Assembly: GCF_024721155.1 (NCBI RefSeq)
Contig: NZ_JAHVAP010000021.1
Span: 1-52,463, forward strand
Length of the DNA stretch: 52,463 bases
Source: Mucilaginibacter phenanthrenivorans
GTDB lineage: Bacteria > Bacteroidota > Bacteroidia > Sphingobacteriales > Sphingobacteriaceae
Direction: 5' to 3'
The notes under the pieces are model-generated. The model was not told the DNA's origin, ran no database searches, and saw nothing but the letters and a program-made list of their open reading frames with translations. This document shows positions 33,795 through 43,066 of the stretch, piece by piece. The position numbers and the translations under genes were made by a program. How positions within the stretch are numbered: the first letter of the stretch is position 1; every line of letters begins with the position of its first letter.

Positions 33795-34595
33795 TTAAGG
33801 ATATGAAGTAAAAATAGTTATTGCCGTACCCTCGCCCGGGGCGGAGTCGATGTTTGCCCCGCCGCCAATTATCCCTGCCCGCTTCCGGATGTTTTGCAGG
33901 CCCATGCCACCTTCGGTATGCTGCAGGTCCGCAGTATCAAAACCTACTCCATTGTCAGTGACCTTTAAGTAAAGCTGCTCGTTTTGATAATCAAGCCTGA
34001 TGCTGATCTGCGTGGCATGGGCGTGCTTCATAATATTATTCAGGATCTCCTGCAAAATTCTGAACAGGATCAGGTCCTTTTCCGGGTTGTTAACTGCGGG
34101 CAATTCTCCATCCTCTGCATAGCTTACCTGGAATTTTTCAGATTTTTCAACCCAACTAACCTGGTGACGGATGGCTGCCGACAAGCCCATAACTACCAGC
34201 TGATCGCCCTGCAAGAGTTTGCCCAGGAGGCGCATTTCTTTAATTGAACGAATCGTGAGATCAATTGCCGCATCAACTTTTTGCCGGGCCTTAGGCTCAT
34301 TATCCAACTCAATAGAGTTTAACGTTAACGAGGTTAAACTTAGTAGTTGGCCGATATTATCATGCAGATCCGCGCCGATGGTTTGCATGGTTTGTTCTTG
34401 CACTTCGAGTTGGGTTTTGGTTATTTCCTGCTGAAACCTAGCTTCTAACTTTTCTTGTTGAAGTATGTGTAATACTTGTTTTTTTCGATGAAACATTAAA
34501 AAATAAATTATAAAACCAGTCAGGCTGGCAAAAAAAATTGCAGAGCCAAAAACTAATTCATAAAATTCTAAATTATCATTTACCAAAGTCTTCAT
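33795..34595 (-). CDS. Sensor histidine kinase (HisKA_3 / NarX type)
   Basis: This 266-residue kinase has a single N-terminal membrane helix (about 15-36) and a short coiled coil. The dimerisation box IGADLHDNIGQLL contains phospho-acceptor His78. The HATPase domain has ILNNIMKHA, DNGVGFD, GGMGLQNIRKRA and GEGTAI. It lacks any extracellular sensor domain, so input may come from the co-transcribed membrane protein or from within the membrane. Its start overlaps the end of the preceding membrane protein gene by 20 nt. Confidence 0.93.
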   Translation of the reverse strand: MKTLVNDNLEFYELVFGSAIFFASLTGFIIYFLMFHRKKQVLHILQQEKLEARFQQEITKTQLEVQEQTMQTIGADLHDNIGQLLSLTSLTLNSIELDNEPKARQKVDAAIDLTIRSIKEMRLLGKLLQGDQLVVMGLSAAIRHQVSWVEKSEKFQVSYAEDGELPAVNNPEKDLILFRILQEILNNIMKHAHATQISIRLDYQNEQLYLKVTDNGVGFDTADLQHTEGGMGLQNIRKRAGIIGGGANIDSAPGEGTAITIFTSYP

Positions 34596-35238
34596 TGAGT
34601 GGCGATTTCCTATAATTGGCCTTGTGGAAATATAGTGACGTCGCCCAAAAACTATAATAAACTAAGTTAATTAACGACGAAACGACAAAAACAGGGTTTA
34701 AATTCAGATGATGTCTATTTCCAAAGTTTATTAAACCTAAGGATAGTAATTGCGTACTTGAGAACATTAATAAGGAAATGTTCAGCCAAAAGAAACTTTC
34801 TTTCAGGATTGAAACCTGCCTGGGCAGTTCTAATATTTTTTTTAATCCTAATAGGGAGTATCCTAAATAGATAATTTGAAATACAACTATACTATTGGTT
34901 GGAAAATTCCAAAAATGTTGTATGAAAAAGCTATTTATTAACGCATATGAAATTATCGGAATTTGTAAGTATTTGAGTCCCCTCATTGTTCCATTCGGTA
35001 ATAGTTGAACATATATCGCTGTCAGGCAAGCATATTCTGCCACCGAAAAAACATGATAAATAGGCATACTGTTATGAAATCTGTCTGCTAAAAGCCTACT
35101 GGATAATTCGCTTACAAATGTAAGCCCAATTAGAATTATTAAAATTTTAAATGGCGTGGAATGCTTTTTTAATTGCATCACACCATTTAAAAAAATTGTC
35201 AGTAACAGAAGAAGATAAATATTAAAAATAATATTCAT
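34576..35238 (-). CDS. Polytopic membrane protein co-transcribed with a two-component system
   Basis: This is a 220-residue protein with about six transmembrane helices (MNIIFNIYLLLLLTIFLNGV, then ILIILIGLTFV and onward). Polar residues fall in the conserved-looking loops LLADRFHNSMPIYHVFSVAEY and FWLNISLLMFSSTQLLSLGL. I do not recognise the family. It overlaps the sensor kinase gene by 20 nt and follows the small gene at 35252 by 13 nt, so it belongs to the same mRNA. A sensory partner for the short kinase is a reasonable guess: the kinase has one helix and this protein could bind the stimulus. Confidence 0.65.
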   Translation of the reverse strand: MNIIFNIYLLLLLTIFLNGVMQLKKHSTPFKILIILIGLTFVSELSSRLLADRFHNSMPIYHVFSVAEYACLTAIYVQLLPNGTMRGLKYLQIPIISYALINSFFIQHFWNFPTNSIVVFQIIYLGYSLLGLKKILELPRQVSILKESFFWLNISLLMFSSTQLLSLGLINFGNRHHLNLNPVFVVSSLINLVYYSFWATSLYFHKANYRKSPLNEDFGK

Positions 35239-35251
35239 GGGTTATTATCTA

Positions 35252-35638
35252 TCAAACTAAGTTTCCGCAAGCTGTCGGGCATGGATTCACATATTCATAA
35301 ACGTCCCCTGGGTTGTCGAATTGAGGAGGAGCTGCAGGATTTGGCTTTGCGCCAGTAAAATAAATACTTAGTACTTTATCTGTCGTGCCCGGATGATCAA
35401 GATGCTTGCCAATCCAAAAGCTTATGCCTGTAAAAGTTGGATCAGACAAAATAATCTTAAGACTATCTGCGTCTATAAAAAATCCTTTAAATGGTCCTGC
35501 CGGCGCGTTGATTGCATTTGGACCCACGTTTATAAGCTGGAAATCGCTAATGGCGTTTATCGCCTTTTGTCTCTCAACGACCTGCGATGGGGCTAAAGAT
35601 TGTTGTTGTTTACCTAGTTTGAATCGAAAGCTACTCAT
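35252..35638 (-). CDS. Hypothetical 128-residue protein, first gene of the two-component operon
   Basis: I do not recognise this protein. It has no signal peptide. It opens with MSSFRFKLGKQQQSLAPSQV and has a compact middle with Gly/Pro/Ala (GPNAINAPAGPFKGFFIDAD). It ends with CPTACGNLV, a Cys-x4-Cys pair near the C-terminus. It starts the operon that continues into the membrane protein, kinase and regulator genes, with a 13-nt junction. Its first-gene position suggests a regulated or signalling role, but this is inference. The ORF is clear because it is complete and co-directional. Confidence 0.55.
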   Translation of the reverse strand: MSSFRFKLGKQQQSLAPSQVVERQKAINAISDFQLINVGPNAINAPAGPFKGFFIDADSLKIILSDPTFTGISFWIGKHLDHPGTTDKVLSIYFTGAKPNPAAPPQFDNPGDVYEYVNPCPTACGNLV

Positions 35639-35744
35639 GATTTTTAAGATTTAAGTTTGCAATAAATTTAATAATTAATTTGTTATTTAACAATACAAAA
35701 TTCCACACTAACTATCACATCCACAACGTGTTTATGCCTTTTTT

Positions 35745-35789
35745 AATGCCGTAAAATCACCCTATTAAAAAGGGTTTTGTTACGGTATT
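35745..35789. promoter_or_regulatory. Long hairpin in the divergent intergenic region
   Basis: AATGCCGTAA (35745-35754) pairs with TTACGGTATT (35780-35789), with one G-U. Inside it ACCCT pairs with AGGGT around an AT-rich loop. It lies between the divergent small ORFs and the two-component operon, so it may act as a binding site, attenuator or small RNA element. Confidence 0.55.
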
Positions 35790-35833
35790 CTCATCTTTAT
35801 TTCCTGTTGAGATTTGACGGTATTAATCATAAG

Positions 35834-35866
35834 CCGGTTAAGCCGAAAACGGAAATAGAGTAGGCA
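35834..35866 (+). promoter_or_regulatory. Duplicated 33-nt leader, copy 1
   Basis: The pattern is CCGGT-NNN-GCCGAAAACGGA-NNN-AGAGTAGGCA, and here the variable triplets are TAA and AAT. The core CCGAAAACGG can form a small stem-loop. It ends 9 nt before the start codon of the ORF at 35876. Confidence 0.65.
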
Positions 35867-35875
35867 CGCATTATT

Positions 35876-36202
35876 ATGGAAACAACCTTTAAAAGCATAG
35901 CTGATTTTAAAAGCGCTATGGCCACAGACCCAACTTTACAAACTGCATTTCAAAATGACCCAGTGGAAGCAAGCAAAAACATCCATGAAAGCCCGTTGGA
36001 CACGGATATATGGATCTATAGAATTGTTGTATTTGCTTTGGGGGCAACTGTTTTATCAATAATTATAGGAGTACTGTTTTTGGTTGGTGGCGGCGAAATA
36101 AAAGATGACAAAACTGTTCCAACCATTTTAACTGCAATAGGAAGTGCAGCAATCGGGGCACTGTCCGGGTTACTGGCTCCCTCGCCCAAGAACACAAAAT
36201 AA
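35876..36202 (+). CDS. Small membrane protein with duplicated leader, unknown function
   Basis: This is a 108-residue protein. A soluble N-terminus (METTFKSIADFKSAMATDPT) is followed by two hydrophobic helices, about 46-68 (IYRIVVFALGATVLSIIIGV) and 85-102 (AIGSAAIGALSGLLA), and a short basic tail PSPKNTK. I do not recognise the family. Holin-like topology is possible but nothing else supports lysis. Its upstream leader is almost identical to the one before the next gene, 58 nt downstream, so the two are likely co-regulated or duplicated expression units. It is divergent from the small-protein and two-component operon. Confidence 0.6.
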   Translation: METTFKSIADFKSAMATDPTLQTAFQNDPVEASKNIHESPLDTDIWIYRIVVFALGATVLSIIIGVLFLVGGGEIKDDKTVPTILTAIGSAAIGALSGLLAPSPKNTK

Positions 36203-36207
36203 ATAAA

Positions 36208-36240
36208 CCGGTGTCGCCGAAAACGGATCCAGAGTAGGCA
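36208..36240 (+). promoter_or_regulatory. Duplicated 33-nt leader, copy 2
   Basis: It is the same pattern as copy 1, with triplets GTC and TCC. Outside the two triplets all 27 positions match. It lies between the two small ORFs, ending 20 nt before the start codon at 36261. Confidence 0.65.
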
Positions 36241-36260
36241 ATAAAAACAAAAAACAAGTC

Positions 36261-36506
36261 ATGAAAAACTTTGCACTGTCTGCTGTTGACAATGAAGCAG
36301 CGAATTTTGATTTTGAAGAACTTAACAGCAGTGCTGAAACTGCCAAGGCAAATATTGCCAATGCAACCAGCGTTGCTGATATTAAGACTGAGATCTGTAA
36401 TATCTGGAACAAGGTTGGCAGATACGTAAAATGGGCTGAAAATATTCCCGTTGTCGGTAAGTTCTTTGCTATTTTAGCTGATGTTCTCGATTCAATCTGC
36501 GGATAG
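36261..36506 (+). CDS. Small 81-residue protein with amphipathic C-terminal helix, unknown function
   Basis: This is an 81-residue protein. The N-terminal half is acidic and Ala/Asn-rich (NEAANFDFEELNSSAETAKA). The C-terminal half is hydrophobic and amphipathic (NIPVVGKFFAILADVLDSIC), ending in Cys-Gly. There is no signal peptide. The layout (acidic leader-like front, amphipathic hydrophobic tail) recalls secreted peptides or peptide precursors, but there is no Gly-Gly cut site or processing gene adjacent. It follows the other small ORF by 58 nt behind its own leader copy, and a strong hairpin follows it. Function is unknown. Confidence 0.55.
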   Translation: MKNFALSAVDNEAANFDFEELNSSAETAKANIANATSVADIKTEICNIWNKVGRYVKWAENIPVVGKFFAILADVLDSICG

Positions 36507-36515
36507 AATTTGAAT

Positions 36516-36561
36516 ATATCTAGGGAAGAAATGTTTTGGACTTTTCTACTTCCCTGGATAT
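36516..36561. terminator. Terminator between the small ORF and GH20 genes
   Basis: ATATCTAGGGAAG (36516-36528) pairs with CTTCCCTGGATAT (36549-36561) with one mismatch-type pair and a 20-nt loop. It is followed by TCTTTC. It lies between convergent genes. Confidence 0.65.
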
Positions 36562-36565
36562 TCTT

Positions 36566-38482
36566 TCACTCCCCTCCCTTCCCCAATCTCCTCTTCAACT
36601 CCGCAACTGGCATGGTAATCATCCTGCCGATTGGCTCCTTACCACGGTAAGTGATCACTCTCAACTGGGTTGCGTCCTTGGGCACTTCCAGTGGAGCTGT
36701 ATATTTAGGGTAGAACCTGTCGGGGTAGGAGTTGTCAAAGCTGTAATAAATAGTGAGATCAGGGATCTCGTTCATCAGTTCGACGCTCATTATACTATCG
36801 ACAGCCATTTTGGGTTTAAAATCGGGGTCGTACATGCTTGGCGCATATTTTACTTCAGCTTCATTTAGCCGGGCAAAATGTTTTTCAACTTTAGGATAGA
36901 AAGTGTTCCAGTTCTTCTTTTCGTTTGGCGACCATACCGATTCAGCGATAGCAAAGCCACGCGGCCAGGTCATGTACTCGGCCTGGCGGAAAGTAAATAC
37001 CTGCTCTGTCCATAAATTGGCTTGGCCTCCCAAAATTAATTTGGCATCGGCACTGTCCGGTACCGGGTTAAACTGGTATGATTTGCTCAATCGCAGTGTT
37101 GCATACACATGAGGCTCCATCACGCGGTCACTTTGCATGTAGTCGAGGTACGCAAAGGTTGTTGGACTCATTACTACTTCGTGGCCAAGCTTTGAGGCAG
37201 TAATGCCGCCCTTTATCCCGCGCCAGCTCATTACTGCCGCCTTCGGACCCAGGCCGCCTTCAATTATTTCGTCCCAGCCCATAAATTTCTTACCCTTCGA
37301 TTCCACTATTTTTTCGAGGCGCTTTTCAAAATAGCTTTGCACCTCTTCCATCGTTTTCAAATTTTCCTTTGCCATCAGCGCCTTAACATCGGCACTTTGC
37401 TCCCAGAAGTTTTTGGCGCATTCATCGCCACCCATGTGGATATATCCAAAAGGGAACAGTTGTGCCACTTCGGTTAACACTTTATCTAAAAAATCGTAGG
37501 TTTTTTCGCTGGCTGGGTTTAGCGTATTGTCAACCAATGCCTTAATTCCACCTGCACCAAAATCCATCATGTGTTCACCCGAGCGTGTCTTATAGTTCTC
37601 GGCACCGGGTGTGCATGAAAGTTCGGGGTAGGATGCAACCGCCGCAAGGCTGTGCCCAGGAACATCAACTTCGGGCATAATGTTCAGGAAATGTGCCTTT
37701 CCATATTGAACCAACTCCCTGATATCATCTTGAGTGTAATATCCGCCATAAGTACGCGGTTCATCCGGTGCAGGCGGCGAGAAGCTTCCAAACTCACCTA
37801 CTTTTTTAACGTTGTAGGCGCCAACCGTTGTAAGTTTCGGCAGGCTTTTTATTTCGATGCGCCAGCCTTCATCGTCTGTAAGGTGCATGTGCAGCAGGTT
37901 GAATTTATAACGCACCATCTGGTCGATATACTGTTTAACTTCCTCCTTTGTAAAGAAGTGCCTTGATACATCAAACATCAATCCCCGCCATGCAAACCTT
38001 GGGTAGTCGGTTATCTGCACACAAGGCGCGGTCCATTTAATATGGCTAACTTCTGCGCCTTCTATTTCCTTGGGGAACAACTGCATCAGCGTTTGTACGC
38101 CGTAAAACAAGCCCGCAGGTTCATTTGCGCGAATAACAATCCCTTTTACGCCCACCCAAAGTTCATAACCCTCCTTACCCAAAACGGTATCGGTTTTGGT
38201 GCTCAACAGTAATTTGATGGTGGCCGGTACTGCAAACTTGCTCTTTACTGTAACCAAAGCGCCGGTTGCTGTCGCCAATTTTGTTTTAAGATATGAGGTA
38301 ACATTTACCATTTCGGCGCTTGTGCCTGCCTGTATGGTGATATTTTTTGGGAGAACAAATTGCCCCGGCTTTGTAGTGATGCTTACTGGTTCAGGAATTA
38401 TTGCCAATGTTGTTTTGGTGGCCTGTCCAAACGACAACAATGAAACAAGGCAGCAGGAGAATGCGAGGGATAGTTTTTTCAT
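36566..38482 (-). CDS. Secreted GH20 beta-N-acetylhexosaminidase
   Basis: This is a 638-residue enzyme with a signal peptide (MKKLSLAFSCCLVSLLSFGQ). A GH20b-like N-terminal domain (about 25-150) comes first, with IPEPVSI and GYELWV. The TIM-barrel catalytic domain has WRGLMFDVSRHFF, HLTDDEGWRIE, PEVDVPGHS, and HMGGDECAKNFW with the catalytic pair Asp353-Glu354. It ends with a beta-rich segment holding MTWPRGFAIAESVWSP. The catalytic Glu protonates the glycosidic oxygen while the substrate's N-acetyl group assists. Likely substrates are chitin or peptidoglycan-derived hexosamines and host glycans. Confidence 0.95.
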   Translation of the reverse strand: MKKLSLAFSCCLVSLLSFGQATKTTLAIIPEPVSITTKPGQFVLPKNITIQAGTSAEMVNVTSYLKTKLATATGALVTVKSKFAVPATIKLLLSTKTDTVLGKEGYELWVGVKGIVIRANEPAGLFYGVQTLMQLFPKEIEGAEVSHIKWTAPCVQITDYPRFAWRGLMFDVSRHFFTKEEVKQYIDQMVRYKFNLLHMHLTDDEGWRIEIKSLPKLTTVGAYNVKKVGEFGSFSPPAPDEPRTYGGYYTQDDIRELVQYGKAHFLNIMPEVDVPGHSLAAVASYPELSCTPGAENYKTRSGEHMMDFGAGGIKALVDNTLNPASEKTYDFLDKVLTEVAQLFPFGYIHMGGDECAKNFWEQSADVKALMAKENLKTMEEVQSYFEKRLEKIVESKGKKFMGWDEIIEGGLGPKAAVMSWRGIKGGITASKLGHEVVMSPTTFAYLDYMQSDRVMEPHVYATLRLSKSYQFNPVPDSADAKLILGGQANLWTEQVFTFRQAEYMTWPRGFAIAESVWSPNEKKNWNTFYPKVEKHFARLNEAEVKYAPSMYDPDFKPKMAVDSIMSVELMNEIPDLTIYYSFDNSYPDRFYPKYTAPLEVPKDATQLRVITYRGKEPIGRMITMPVAELKRRLGKGGE

Positions 38483-39152
38483 AGCAGATAAAATAACGAT
38501 TTAAACGGGAGGGGTATCTGCCTGCAAATTATACTTTTTAAATAATATTAAAAAGTGTAATCGGATTAAGTTGAAGTAAATGTTGAATAGAGAAGCGTAT
38601 TAGAGTTAACAGGCTGTAAAGTTCAAACAAATTTTCCGTTTGCTCTTAAAATTAAAAAAATCAATAATTTATCAAATCGCAGTAGTAATGGCAATAACGA
38701 TGCTAATTATGAGCCCAGGTTATAATTTTGATAAAGAATGCAGTAGATGGTATTAATAGTTATTTAATTTTCTTTTTAATAATGGTGATTAAATAATAGT
38801 TATTGGACTATTGCCTAATGGATGAATGTAAAATATTGCCGCCAAAATCAAATGAAAAAAATTCCACAAAAAAGCAAATCACGCTTCCCGGTTTGGGAAA
38901 ACGGGGAATTAATTGTTTAGCCTGATTGACGTTAACGATTGATTAGTCACCCGAATGGTTAAAACGAATAAAAATATGTACTTATTAAAAGTCTTTCTCC
39001 CCTTCCTAAATCGTTTTTATCACCCCAATGTTTACTGTCATTTATAAGACACTGAATAACTTGTTAATAAAAAACTAATTTTATATTGCGATGTAAATCG
39101 CACCAGTTGTTTTACAGGTACATTTGACGCGCTAATAAGGCCATATCATAAT
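38483..39152. other. Long AT-rich gap between divergent GH20 and subtilase genes
   Basis: This holds no ORF with a family pattern. Small inverted repeats are visible: ACTTTTTAA-ATAATA-TTAAAAAGT (38531-38554), about 50 nt upstream of the GH20 start codon, and GCGAT-GTAA-ATCGC (39088-39101), just upstream of the subtilase -7 box. The rest is AT-rich with no clear signal. Confidence 0.5.
39119..39126 (+). promoter_or_regulatory. -7 promoter box (TACATTTG) of the subtilase
   Basis: TACATTTG matches TAnnTTTG and lies 26 nt upstream of the start codon. A well-spaced -33 TTG was not found. Confidence 0.4.
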
Positions 39153-42100
39153 ATGAATAAATTATACACAGCAGTTACTGTTTCCCTTTTGTTGCTGTGG
39201 TTCGCAGGTAAAACATCGGCTCAGCAAATCCCGGTGAGTGATGCTAATAAAAAGGAGTTGACCAGTCTTTCGGCACAGGCAAGAGCATCTTTTATTGCTA
39301 ACTATAAAAACGCGCTGGTTCTCGCACAAAAAAATGGCTGGGTCATAAAGCGTAAAACGAAAAAGGGCGGGATCTTATCCTTGCAGGGGGTAAATAAACT
39401 TGGCTTCCCCATCTATCTAAAAACCGACAATAACACTACTGCTGCTGCAACCACGCAGACCAACACCGTGCAACCTGGCGGATCGGCCGGGTTAACGCTC
39501 TCGGGGGCAAGCACATCAATAAACGGGATGCTGGCTATTTGGGATGGAGGTTCGGTTTACAAGGCGCACCAGGAATTTGCCGGTAAAACCATTACACTGC
39601 ACGATTCGACTGCCCAGGTTATTGAGCACGCCACCCATGTATCCGGAACAATGATAGCAAAGGGTGTGTACCCGCCGGCAAAGGGAATGGCATTTAACGC
39701 TAATACCCTGCAATCATACGATTTTGATAACGATGTCGCTGAAATGAGCGCAGCCGCATCGGGGCTGCTGCTTTCAAACCACTCCTATGGCGATGCGGCG
39801 GGCTGGTATTTTGATGGTCTTTCAAACCATTGGGAATGGTATGGACTACCGGGTGATAGTGTTGATTATAATTTCGGCTTTTATGGGGAACGGACACAAA
39901 GCTGGGATAAAATAGCCGTCGCTGCGCCTCATTATCTGATAGTGGAATCGGCGGGGAACAGCCGTTCGGAAACCGGCCCTGCGGTGGGTCAGGATTATTA
40001 TGGTTATTCAAGTAAAACCAACCAAACGTTTGTCGACAAAGGCGCAAGGCCCGCGGGTATAAGTAATAACGATGGTTATGATATTATTGCCACTACCGGT
40101 AATGCAAAAAATGTATTAACAGTGGGAGCGGTAAATCCTCTACCCAACGGGCCTACGAACAGCAGCGATATCAGTATCGCCTATTTTAGCAGTTACGGAC
40201 CTACCGACGATGGCCGGATAAAACCGGACATAGTTGGTGATGGTGTGGATGTATTGTCTACAAACAATGCAGGTACCACATCTTATACAACATTGTCCGG
40301 GACTTCAATGGCGGCGCCAAACATTACCGGCTCGCTATATTTATTACAGGAATATTATTCGCAAAAAAACAACGGCGCCTTCATGCGTGCCTCAACGTTA
40401 AAGGGGTTGGCCTGCCATACTGCCTTTGATGCGGGAAATGTTGGCCCGGATTACATTTATGGCTGGGGCCTGTTAAATATGCGCAGTGCAGCACAGGCGA
40501 TAACCGACAACGGCGGCAAAAGCCTGATAAAGGAAATAGTTTTGCAACAGGGGCAAAAGCAAATCTATAACGTTGTGGCTTCGGGCAACGGCCCTCTGGT
40601 GGCAACCATATCATGGACGGATCCTGAGGGTACTGCAACAGCCGAAGGTGTAATTAACAGCCGCACCCCAAAGCTGGTGAATGATGTCGACATCAGGGTA
40701 AGTGATGGCAGCACAACCTTCCAACCCTGGATCCTGGATCCTTTAAATCCATCTGCTGCAGCAAAAACAGGTGATAATATTTTAGATAATATCGAACAGG
40801 TTTATATCCCGGGGGCTGTGCCAGGTAAAGCGTATACCATTACCATATCGCACAAAGGGACTTTAAAGGGGGGCTCTCAAAACTATTCGCTTATTGAAAC
40901 CGGGGTTGGCGGCGTAACCTATTGCGCTTCGGCACCCTTGTCAAGCGCAGATTCAAGGGTTAACAACGTAACGCTCTCAAATCTCAATTACACGCCGCCG
41001 GCGGGTTGTACCACCTATTCTGATCATACCGACCAAACTATACAGCTTGAAGAAGGAAAAACCTACCCGCTAAGTATTACCCTTGGAACTTGTGGGGCAA
41101 ATTTTAATAAGGCGGCCAAAGTTTATATCGACTGGAATGGCAACGGCGTTTTTGATGCGAATGAACTTGTGGCAACATCAGGTATTATAAATGGCACAGG
41201 AGTTTATTCAACCAACATCACCGTTCCCGGAACAGTAATAGCTAACAATTACAGTGTGATGCGGGTGGTACTTGCAGAAACTAACGATGCATCTACAATT
41301 ACGGCATGCGGCAACTATGCCAAGGGCGAAACACAGGACTACCGCGTGCAGTTTCTACAAACCGCAATTGATGCGGGTGTAACTGCTATCGTAACTCCCG
41401 AATCTTCCGGTGCCTGCTCGGCTGCAACCCAGGTTACCGTTAGGCTCAAGAATTTTGGTAGATTAGCCATCAGTAATATCCCGGTTACCGTAACTGTTAC
41501 AGCACCCGATAATTCTGTTACCACATTCCAACAAACTTATACAGGTACCCTGCAACCAGCTGAAGAGGAAAATTTTATCCTCAATACAACGTTTAACGCC
41601 ACCGCCGGATCATCCTATAAAATAACTGCCGTCACAAATTTGGCAGGTGATCCGATCGGTGAAAATAACCAGGTAACTGAAACTGTATTGATCAGCCCGC
41701 CGCCGGTTGCAACTGATCTCACTGCTTACTACTGTTCCGACAGTAAACAATACGAGCTATCGGGCAGCGGCGATGGTACACTTTTATGGTATCAAAATAT
41801 TAATGACACGTTGCCGGTGGGGTACGGTTCACCCGCGGCGGTAACTGCTGCCCCGGTGAACAATACTTATTACGCGGGCCTTAATGATTTTGCAGGCGGC
41901 GTTGGCCCGGCTACTAAAAACGTATTTACAGGTGGAAATTATAACCAGTTTACCCCGTATATCAGCGTAACAACCAAAGTTCCGGTAATAATTGAAAGTG
42001 CGCGTTTGTATATCGGTTATTCGGGTAAAATTACATTTAGTGTTAATGATGCAAGCGGGCGTACTGTATCAACCTCAACCATTAATGCCGTAGCTACACG

Positions 42101-42893
42101 AACCACTCCGCTAGCAGGTGAACAGCCTGACGATGCCAACGACCAAGGCGCCGTTTATAATCTTAACCTATTATTGCCTGCGGCGGGAGATTATACTATT
42201 AATATAGCCTATGACGCTAATGCCACCATTTACCGTAACAATGCTGGCGTAACAGGCTATCCTTTTAAAATAGGGAACATATTCAGCATAACAGGTAACA
42301 ATGCCACCTCTGGGACCGACACCGCTGCTTACAAACAATACTATTATTATTTATATGATATCAAGGTGAAAAGTGCGGGCTGTCCATCTGTAACCAGGCA
42401 GGCTGTAACGGTTACCAAGCCTGTTATAACCCAAAATGCAACAACATTAAGCTCGAGCTTTGCGACAGGTAATCAATGGTATTTAAATGGAAAGGTAATA
42501 AATGGAGCTACAAAGGCAACTTATGTGCCCTTACAAAGTGGTAATTACCAGGTGGCTTATATATCGGCAACAGGGTGTACTGTCTTGTCTGACAATTATG
42601 TTTACATTATTACTGCAAACAGTCCCGGTAAAAATACTGATATCGGCCTGGTTGTTTTCCCGGTACCTGCCAGCACCAAGCTGAGTATTCTTTTTGCCGC
42701 CAAAAATGATGCTGAACTCTCTATTGCGCTTATAAATGCGGCAGGGCAAAAAGTTTATAACACCACACAATCTATCACGGCGGGTAATTTTAGTACGGCC
42801 GCTGATGTAACCTACCTGCCCGCAGGGACTTATGTTTTGAAACTAACTTTAGGTCAAAAAGTGTATAATACCAAGGTGATTGTATTGAGGTGA
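39153..42893 (+). CDS. Secreted subtilisin-family (S8) peptidase with GEVED and T9SS sorting domains
   Basis: This is a 1246-residue multidomain protein. A signal peptide (cut after TSAQ) is followed by a subtilase domain with Asp131 (AIWDGGSVY), His159 (EHATHVSGT), the oxyanion Asn269 (SAGNS) and Ser385 (LSGTSMAAPN). A P-domain-like beta sandwich follows, then a GEVED domain (VYIDWNGNGVFDANELV), a CARDB-like adhesion repeat (TQVTVRLKNFGRLAISN) and further beta domains. A C-terminal T9SS type A domain comes last (FPVPASTKLSILF, LPAGTYVLKL, NTKVIVLR). It is therefore exported by type IX secretion and probably anchored or shed at the surface as a degradative protease. Confidence 0.95.
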   Translation: MNKLYTAVTVSLLLLWFAGKTSAQQIPVSDANKKELTSLSAQARASFIANYKNALVLAQKNGWVIKRKTKKGGILSLQGVNKLGFPIYLKTDNNTTAAATTQTNTVQPGGSAGLTLSGASTSINGMLAIWDGGSVYKAHQEFAGKTITLHDSTAQVIEHATHVSGTMIAKGVYPPAKGMAFNANTLQSYDFDNDVAEMSAAASGLLLSNHSYGDAAGWYFDGLSNHWEWYGLPGDSVDYNFGFYGERTQSWDKIAVAAPHYLIVESAGNSRSETGPAVGQDYYGYSSKTNQTFVDKGARPAGISNNDGYDIIATTGNAKNVLTVGAVNPLPNGPTNSSDISIAYFSSYGPTDDGRIKPDIVGDGVDVLSTNNAGTTSYTTLSGTSMAAPNITGSLYLLQEYYSQKNNGAFMRASTLKGLACHTAFDAGNVGPDYIYGWGLLNMRSAAQAITDNGGKSLIKEIVLQQGQKQIYNVVASGNGPLVATISWTDPEGTATAEGVINSRTPKLVNDVDIRVSDGSTTFQPWILDPLNPSAAAKTGDNILDNIEQVYIPGAVPGKAYTITISHKGTLKGGSQNYSLIETGVGGVTYCASAPLSSADSRVNNVTLSNLNYTPPAGCTTYSDHTDQTIQLEEGKTYPLSITLGTCGANFNKAAKVYIDWNGNGVFDANELVATSGIINGTGVYSTNITVPGTVIANNYSVMRVVLAETNDASTITACGNYAKGETQDYRVQFLQTAIDAGVTAIVTPESSGACSAATQVTVRLKNFGRLAISNIPVTVTVTAPDNSVTTFQQTYTGTLQPAEEENFILNTTFNATAGSSYKITAVTNLAGDPIGENNQVTETVLISPPPVATDLTAYYCSDSKQYELSGSGDGTLLWYQNINDTLPVGYGSPAAVTAAPVNNTYYAGLNDFAGGVGPATKNVFTGGNYNQFTPYISVTTKVPVIIESARLYIGYSGKITFSVNDASGRTVSTSTINAVATRTTPLAGEQPDDANDQGAVYNLNLLLPAAGDYTINIAYDANATIYRNNAGVTGYPFKIGNIFSITGNNATSGTDTAAYKQYYYYLYDIKVKSAGCPSVTRQAVTVTKPVITQNATTLSSSFATGNQWYLNGKVINGATKATYVPLQSGNYQVAYISATGCTVLSDNYVYIITANSPGKNTDIGLVVFPVPASTKLSILFAAKNDAELSIALINAAGQKVYNTTQSITAGNFSTAADVTYLPAGTYVLKLTLGQKVYNTKVIVLR

Positions 42894-43066
42894 TTTTTTT
42901 GTCCGAAGTCGGGAAAATCCGAAAGTCCGAAAGACGCCGTGCCGTGGTTTTGGAGGACAGAACAGAAGTAGTGTTGTCGGGCTCCTCTTAAATCAAAAAA
43001 TCCAGAAGAATGGATCTAAACGATTCCTTCTTCCGGACTTTACTGACTTCCCCGACTTTCGGACTC
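42894..43066. repeat. Periodic-word inverted element (AGTCCGAAAGTCGGG word)
   Basis: The left arm (42901-42934) reads GTCCGAAGTCGGGAAAATCC and GAAAGTCCGAAAG. The right arm (43026-43066) reads CTTCTTCCGGACTTTAC, TGACTTCCCCGACTTTCGG, ACTCT. Both repeat the same word as reverse complements. The element fills the entire gap between convergent stop codons. Confidence 0.85.

Noticed and set aside
35834..36240. Known riboswitch (cyclic di-GMP-I, TPP or cobalamin) for the duplicated leader
   Set aside because: The leader has only 33 nt and lacks the conserved cores of those classes. It is better treated as an unassigned element.
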